A DNA stretch of 7,245 nt, taken from the NCBI GenBank assembly GCA_013812265.1, contig JACCTQ010000237.1, positions 1-7,245 of the forward strand. The letters are read 5' to 3'. The notes beneath the pieces were generated by a model. The model was given only the letters and a program-made list of their open reading frames with translations. It was not told the DNA's origin and ran no database searches. The position numbers and the translations under genes were made by a program. Below are positions 5,865-7,245 of the stretch, in pieces. Source of the DNA: Actinomycetota bacterium (GTDB lineage: Bacteria; Actinomycetota; Thermoleophilia; Gaiellales; Gaiellaceae). Within the stretch, counting starts at the first letter, position 1. Every line of letters begins with the position of its first letter.

Positions 5865-6897
5865 CTTCTGCTCCACTCCCGCCTGCGACGTTGCGGCGGA
5901 GGTGCCGGAAGAGTGCGTCCATCTGCCTGTCCTCCCAGCCTTCGCCGACCGCCGGCATGGCACCCTGGCCGTTTCGGACGATCATTTCGAGCGCGTCCCG
6001 GTCCTGGAGCAGGCTGTTTCCCGCGAGCGGCGGTCCGATCAGCCCTTCGCCCGCCATGCCGTGGCATTTCGCGCACGCGCCCTGGTATGTGCGCTCGCCG
6101 AGCTCCGAGGCGCCGCGCCGCTGGGCGCCGGCCTCGTTCGCCAGCCAGGTCTCGAACTCGCCTCTGGGCATGACCTCGACAGCCTGCAGCATCGCTGCGT
6201 GCTGGACCCCGCAGAACTCCGCACATTGCCCTTCGTACGTTCCGACCTCATCCGCGCGGAACGACGTGCGCGTCGTCTCGCCCGGGATGGCGTCGAACTT
6301 CCCGCCGAGCGCGGGGATCCAGAAGCTGTGGTTGACGTCGCTCTCGGGCGCGCCGATCTCCAGCTCGACCACCTGACCGAGCGGCACCCTCAGCGTGTCG
6401 ATTGCAATGACGTCGTTCGGATACCGGTACTGCCAGTAGAACTGGCGTCCGTCGACCTTGATCTCGAGCCTGCTGTCGCCACTCGCCTCGGCCTCGAGGT
6501 CGGTGATTCCCGGGACCTTGTAGAAGACGAAGCCCGCTATCACCGCCAGGATCAGGACCGGCAGGGCCGTCCAGGCGAGCTCGAGTCGCGTGTTGCCGCG
6601 AATCTGCGCGCCTTCCACCTCGCGGCTCCGGCCGCGGCCGCGGTAACGGACGATGAAGATTAAAAGCGGGACGGTCACGAGCAGCATGATCAGTCCCGAG
6701 AAGCCGAGGATGAGGTAGTAGATGTCGGTGCTCCGCTCGACGTTGGGGGATTTCTGGTCCACCGGAGTGAGCCCGCCGGTTCCGGCGTGCGCGGCGCCGG
6801 TCGGCCCCAGAATCACGGCAAGCGCGCACAACGGGACGGCGAGAGCCTTGCGTCCTTGCCTCGCGCCGCCCAGCGCACCCCGACGGCGAAGCATCAT
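5854..6897 (-). CDS. ctaC: Cytochrome c oxidase subunit II with fused cytochrome c domain (caa3 type)
   Basis: Takes electrons from the cytochrome c pool and passes them through CuA to subunit I; the bulk faces outside the membrane. From ATG 6897 it is 347 aa: signal peptide to about residue 38 (AHA before Gly), two helices at about 60-84 and 104-127, then the CuA domain. CuA ligands are His190 (NHSFW), Cys225, Glu227, Cys229, His233 and Met236 (CAEFCGVQHAAM); aromatic FYWQY at about 153-157 is the usual electron entry patch. A cytochrome c domain follows with CAKCH (Cys275, Cys278, His279) and distal Met314 (GAMPAVG). This fusion defines a caa3 oxidase. The start is uncertain: the second codon is also ATG (6894), the ribosome site is weak, and the frame is open without a stop to ATG 7149. 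6897 is chosen because it gives a normal signal peptide. First gene of the ctaC-ctaD-ctaB operon. Confidence 0.95.
   Translation of the reverse strand: MMLRRRGALGGARQGRKALAVPLCALAVILGPTGAAHAGTGGLTPVDQKSPNVERSTDIYYLILGFSGLIMLLVTVPLLIFIVRYRGRGRSREVEGAQIRGNTRLELAWTALPVLILAVIAGFVFYKVPGITDLEAEASGDSRLEIKVDGRQFYWQYRYPNDVIAIDTLRVPLGQVVELEIGAPESDVNHSFWIPALGGKFDAIPGETTRTSFRADEVGTYEGQCAEFCGVQHAAMLQAVEVMPRGEFETWLANEAGAQRRGASELGERTYQGACAKCHGMAGEGLIGPPLAGNSLLQDRDALEMIVRNGQGAMPAVGEGWEDRQMDALFRHLRRNVAGGSGAEDGS
5871..5876 (-). promoter_or_regulatory. Shine-Dalgarno deciding the ctaD start
   Basis: The minus strand reads GTGGAG, then CAGAAG, then ATG (5864). GGAG with a six-base spacer is a good ribosome-binding site. 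It lies within the end of ctaC and selects 5864 over the upstream in-frame start at 5963, which would add 33 residues unlike any oxidase N-terminus. Confidence 0.65.
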
Positions 6898-6911
6898 TCC
6901 GAGACGAGTTC
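6851..6911. repeat. Direct repeat, copy 1 (over the ctaC start)
   Basis: These 61 bases match 7019-7079 with four mismatches (at 6862, 6863, 6867 and 6884 against copy 2), an offset of 168 bases. The copy spans the ctaC ribosome-binding region, both ATG codons and the first 15 or so codons of the signal peptide. Because 168 is a multiple of three, both copies read in the same frame (TRLGMMLRRRGALG in each). The similarity drops sharply at both ends. Confidence 0.9.
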
Positions 6912-6929
6912 GTAATAGAACCCATCTCG
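6900..6929 (-). promoter_or_regulatory. Hairpin immediately before the ctaC start codon
   Basis: On the minus strand CGAGATGGGTTC (6929-6918) faces GAACTCGTCTCG (6911-6900) across the loop TATTAC. Ten of twelve positions pair as Watson-Crick and the other two as G-U in RNA. The stem ends two bases before ATG 6897 and would include the weak ribosome-binding region, so it could hold ctaC translation low. The loop bases TATTAC also resemble a -10 box, an alternative reading in which the symmetry is incidental. Confidence 0.5.
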
Positions 6930-6986
6930 AAACGAAGCCTTGTGCCGCCGGGCCGCGCTGGACGACGCCAGGCCGCGTCCTCGGTC

Positions 6987-7012
6987 GCGCACATGTGCCT
7001 GCACATGTGCGC
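6987..7012. promoter_or_regulatory. Tandem palindrome, candidate operator or hairpin upstream of ctaC
   Basis: GCGCACATGTGC (6987-6998), CT, then GCACATGTGCGC (7001-7012) is a perfect inverted repeat with 12-bp arms. Each arm also contains the complete 10-bp palindrome GCACATGTGC (6989-6998 and 7001-7010), so two identical dyads lie 12 bp centre to centre. It lies between the divergent genes, 90 bases from the ctaC start and 136 bases from the plus-strand start. As DNA it suits two dimers of a regulator; as RNA it folds into one strong hairpin. No specific regulator is identified. Confidence 0.6.
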
Positions 7013-7018
7013 TCCCTG

Positions 7019-7079
7019 CGTCCTTGCCTGACGCAGCCCAGCGCACCCCGACGACGAAGCATCATTCCGAGACGAGTTC
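7019..7079. repeat. Direct repeat, copy 2 (upstream of ctaC)
   Basis: Second copy of the 61-base repeat, lying in the ctaC upstream region. On the minus strand it carries the same start context, GAACTCGTCTCGGAATGATG, with ATG codons at 7065 and 7062 that stay in frame with ctaC. Its right-hand part also forms a perfect six-pair hairpin with flanking bases (TGCGTC 7017-7022 with GACGCA 7030-7035) that the mismatches in copy 1 destroy. Confidence 0.9.
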
Positions 7080-7099
7080 TGAGGCGCACAGACGTTGGC

Positions 7100-7129
7100 A
7101 TTCTATGAACGTGCTCCTCCGGATGCCTA
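7100..7129 (-). promoter_or_regulatory. Candidate promoter for the ctaC-ctaD-ctaB operon
   Basis: On the minus strand TAGGCA (7129-7124) and TAGAAT (7105-7100) are separated by 18 bases. The -10 matches the consensus at five of six positions and the -35 at four of six. Transcription would start near 7093, giving a leader of about 195 bases that contains repeat copy 2, the tandem palindrome and the hairpin at the ctaC start. The same bases read TATGAA on the plus strand (7104-7109), so a divergent promoter is possible. Confidence 0.35.
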
Positions 7130-7147
7130 CTTCGAGGCGGCTGTCGC

Positions 7148-7245
7148 ATGTCTGAGCGCTCGTTCGTCGAGTTGCCGCAGCAGATCGGTCGCCCACTCCA
7201 GGTGTTCGTGAACGGCGTGGCGCAGGAGCTCGGTCGCGACTATCG
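7148..7245 (+). CDS. 5' end of an unrecognised gene, divergent from ctaC (partial)
   Basis: An open frame from ATG 7148 runs off the window: 32 complete codons beginning MSERSFVELPQQIGRPLQVF, then a VNGV turn and GRDYR. The alternating hydrophobic pattern and the turn suggest a beta hairpin near the N-terminus; no signal peptide or membrane helix is visible. GAGG at 7134-7137 lies ten bases before the ATG, a distant but possible ribosome site. Of 32 codons 27 end in G/C. The competing minus-strand frame (stop at 7127-7129) has 28 of 37 and contains AGA, CGA and ACA, codons unusual in the window's firm genes, so the plus-strand reading is favoured. The family is not recognised. Its position suggests it may share the regulatory region with the oxidase operon. 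Confidence 0.55.
   Translation, partial: MSERSFVELPQQIGRPLQVFVNGVAQELGRDY

Noticed and set aside
6987..7012. CRISPR-like or transposon-end repeat
   Set aside because: There are only two short units two bases apart, with no spacers, no target-site duplication and no transposase gene in the window.
6898..7149. 84-codon N-terminal extension of ctaC from ATG 7149
   Set aside because: It would run through the repeat and palindromes, overlaps the divergent gene start, and moves the signal peptide inside the protein. The open frame is best explained by GC richness plus the in-frame repeat.
7127..7245. Minus-strand frame ending at TAG 7129-7127 as a gene upstream of ctaC
   Set aside because: It has lower G/C at third positions and unusual codons (AGA, CGA, ACA) compared with the plus-strand frame over the same bases. 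It is not fully excluded, as both frames give plausible peptides.

Overview
The window is high-GC DNA with strong third-position G+C, apparently from an aerobic actinobacterium. A caa3-type cytochrome oxidase operon, a fused CtaA-half/CtaB protein and a secreted gingipain-family (C25) peptidase without any Bacteroidetes type IX sorting tail would suit a deep lineage such as Thermoleophilia. That placement is an inference and was not tested.

Layout. Positions 1-161 hold the 3' end of a plus-strand gene for a probable secreted beta-domain protein, followed by a hairpin with a GAAA loop (198-227). A plus-strand C25 cysteine peptidase follows (best start 362, end 2494). It converges on minus-strand genes across a long bidirectional hairpin (2531-2563). 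Two very small minus-strand genes (2561-2680, 39 aa; 2746-2838, 30 aa) each encode a single membrane helix. A two-tier hairpin (2946-2984) separates them from the oxidase operon, which reads on the minus strand as ctaC (6897-5854), ctaD (5864-4230) and ctaB (4237-2993), each overlapping the next by a few bases. A structured 250-bp region lies upstream of ctaC. It holds a pair of 61-bp direct repeats (one copy covers the ctaC start), tandem GCACATGTGC palindromes and several hairpins. A divergent plus-strand gene of unknown function starts at 7148 and runs off the window.

How the genes fit together. ctaC encodes subunit II with the CuA site and a fused cytochrome c domain. ctaD encodes subunit I with heme a, heme a3, CuB and A-type proton-channel residues. 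ctaB makes heme O, the precursor of heme A, and its N-terminal four-helix extension resembles one half of heme A synthase (CtaA). Genes for subunits III and IV are not in the window. The two micro-proteins are candidate small oxidase subunits or assembly factors, on position and membrane topology only. The C25 peptidase and the upstream partial gene look like a separate secreted-protein locus.

The points most worth a second look are the duplicated start module and tandem palindromes upstream of ctaC, the two micro-proteins, and the CtaA-half/CtaB fusion.
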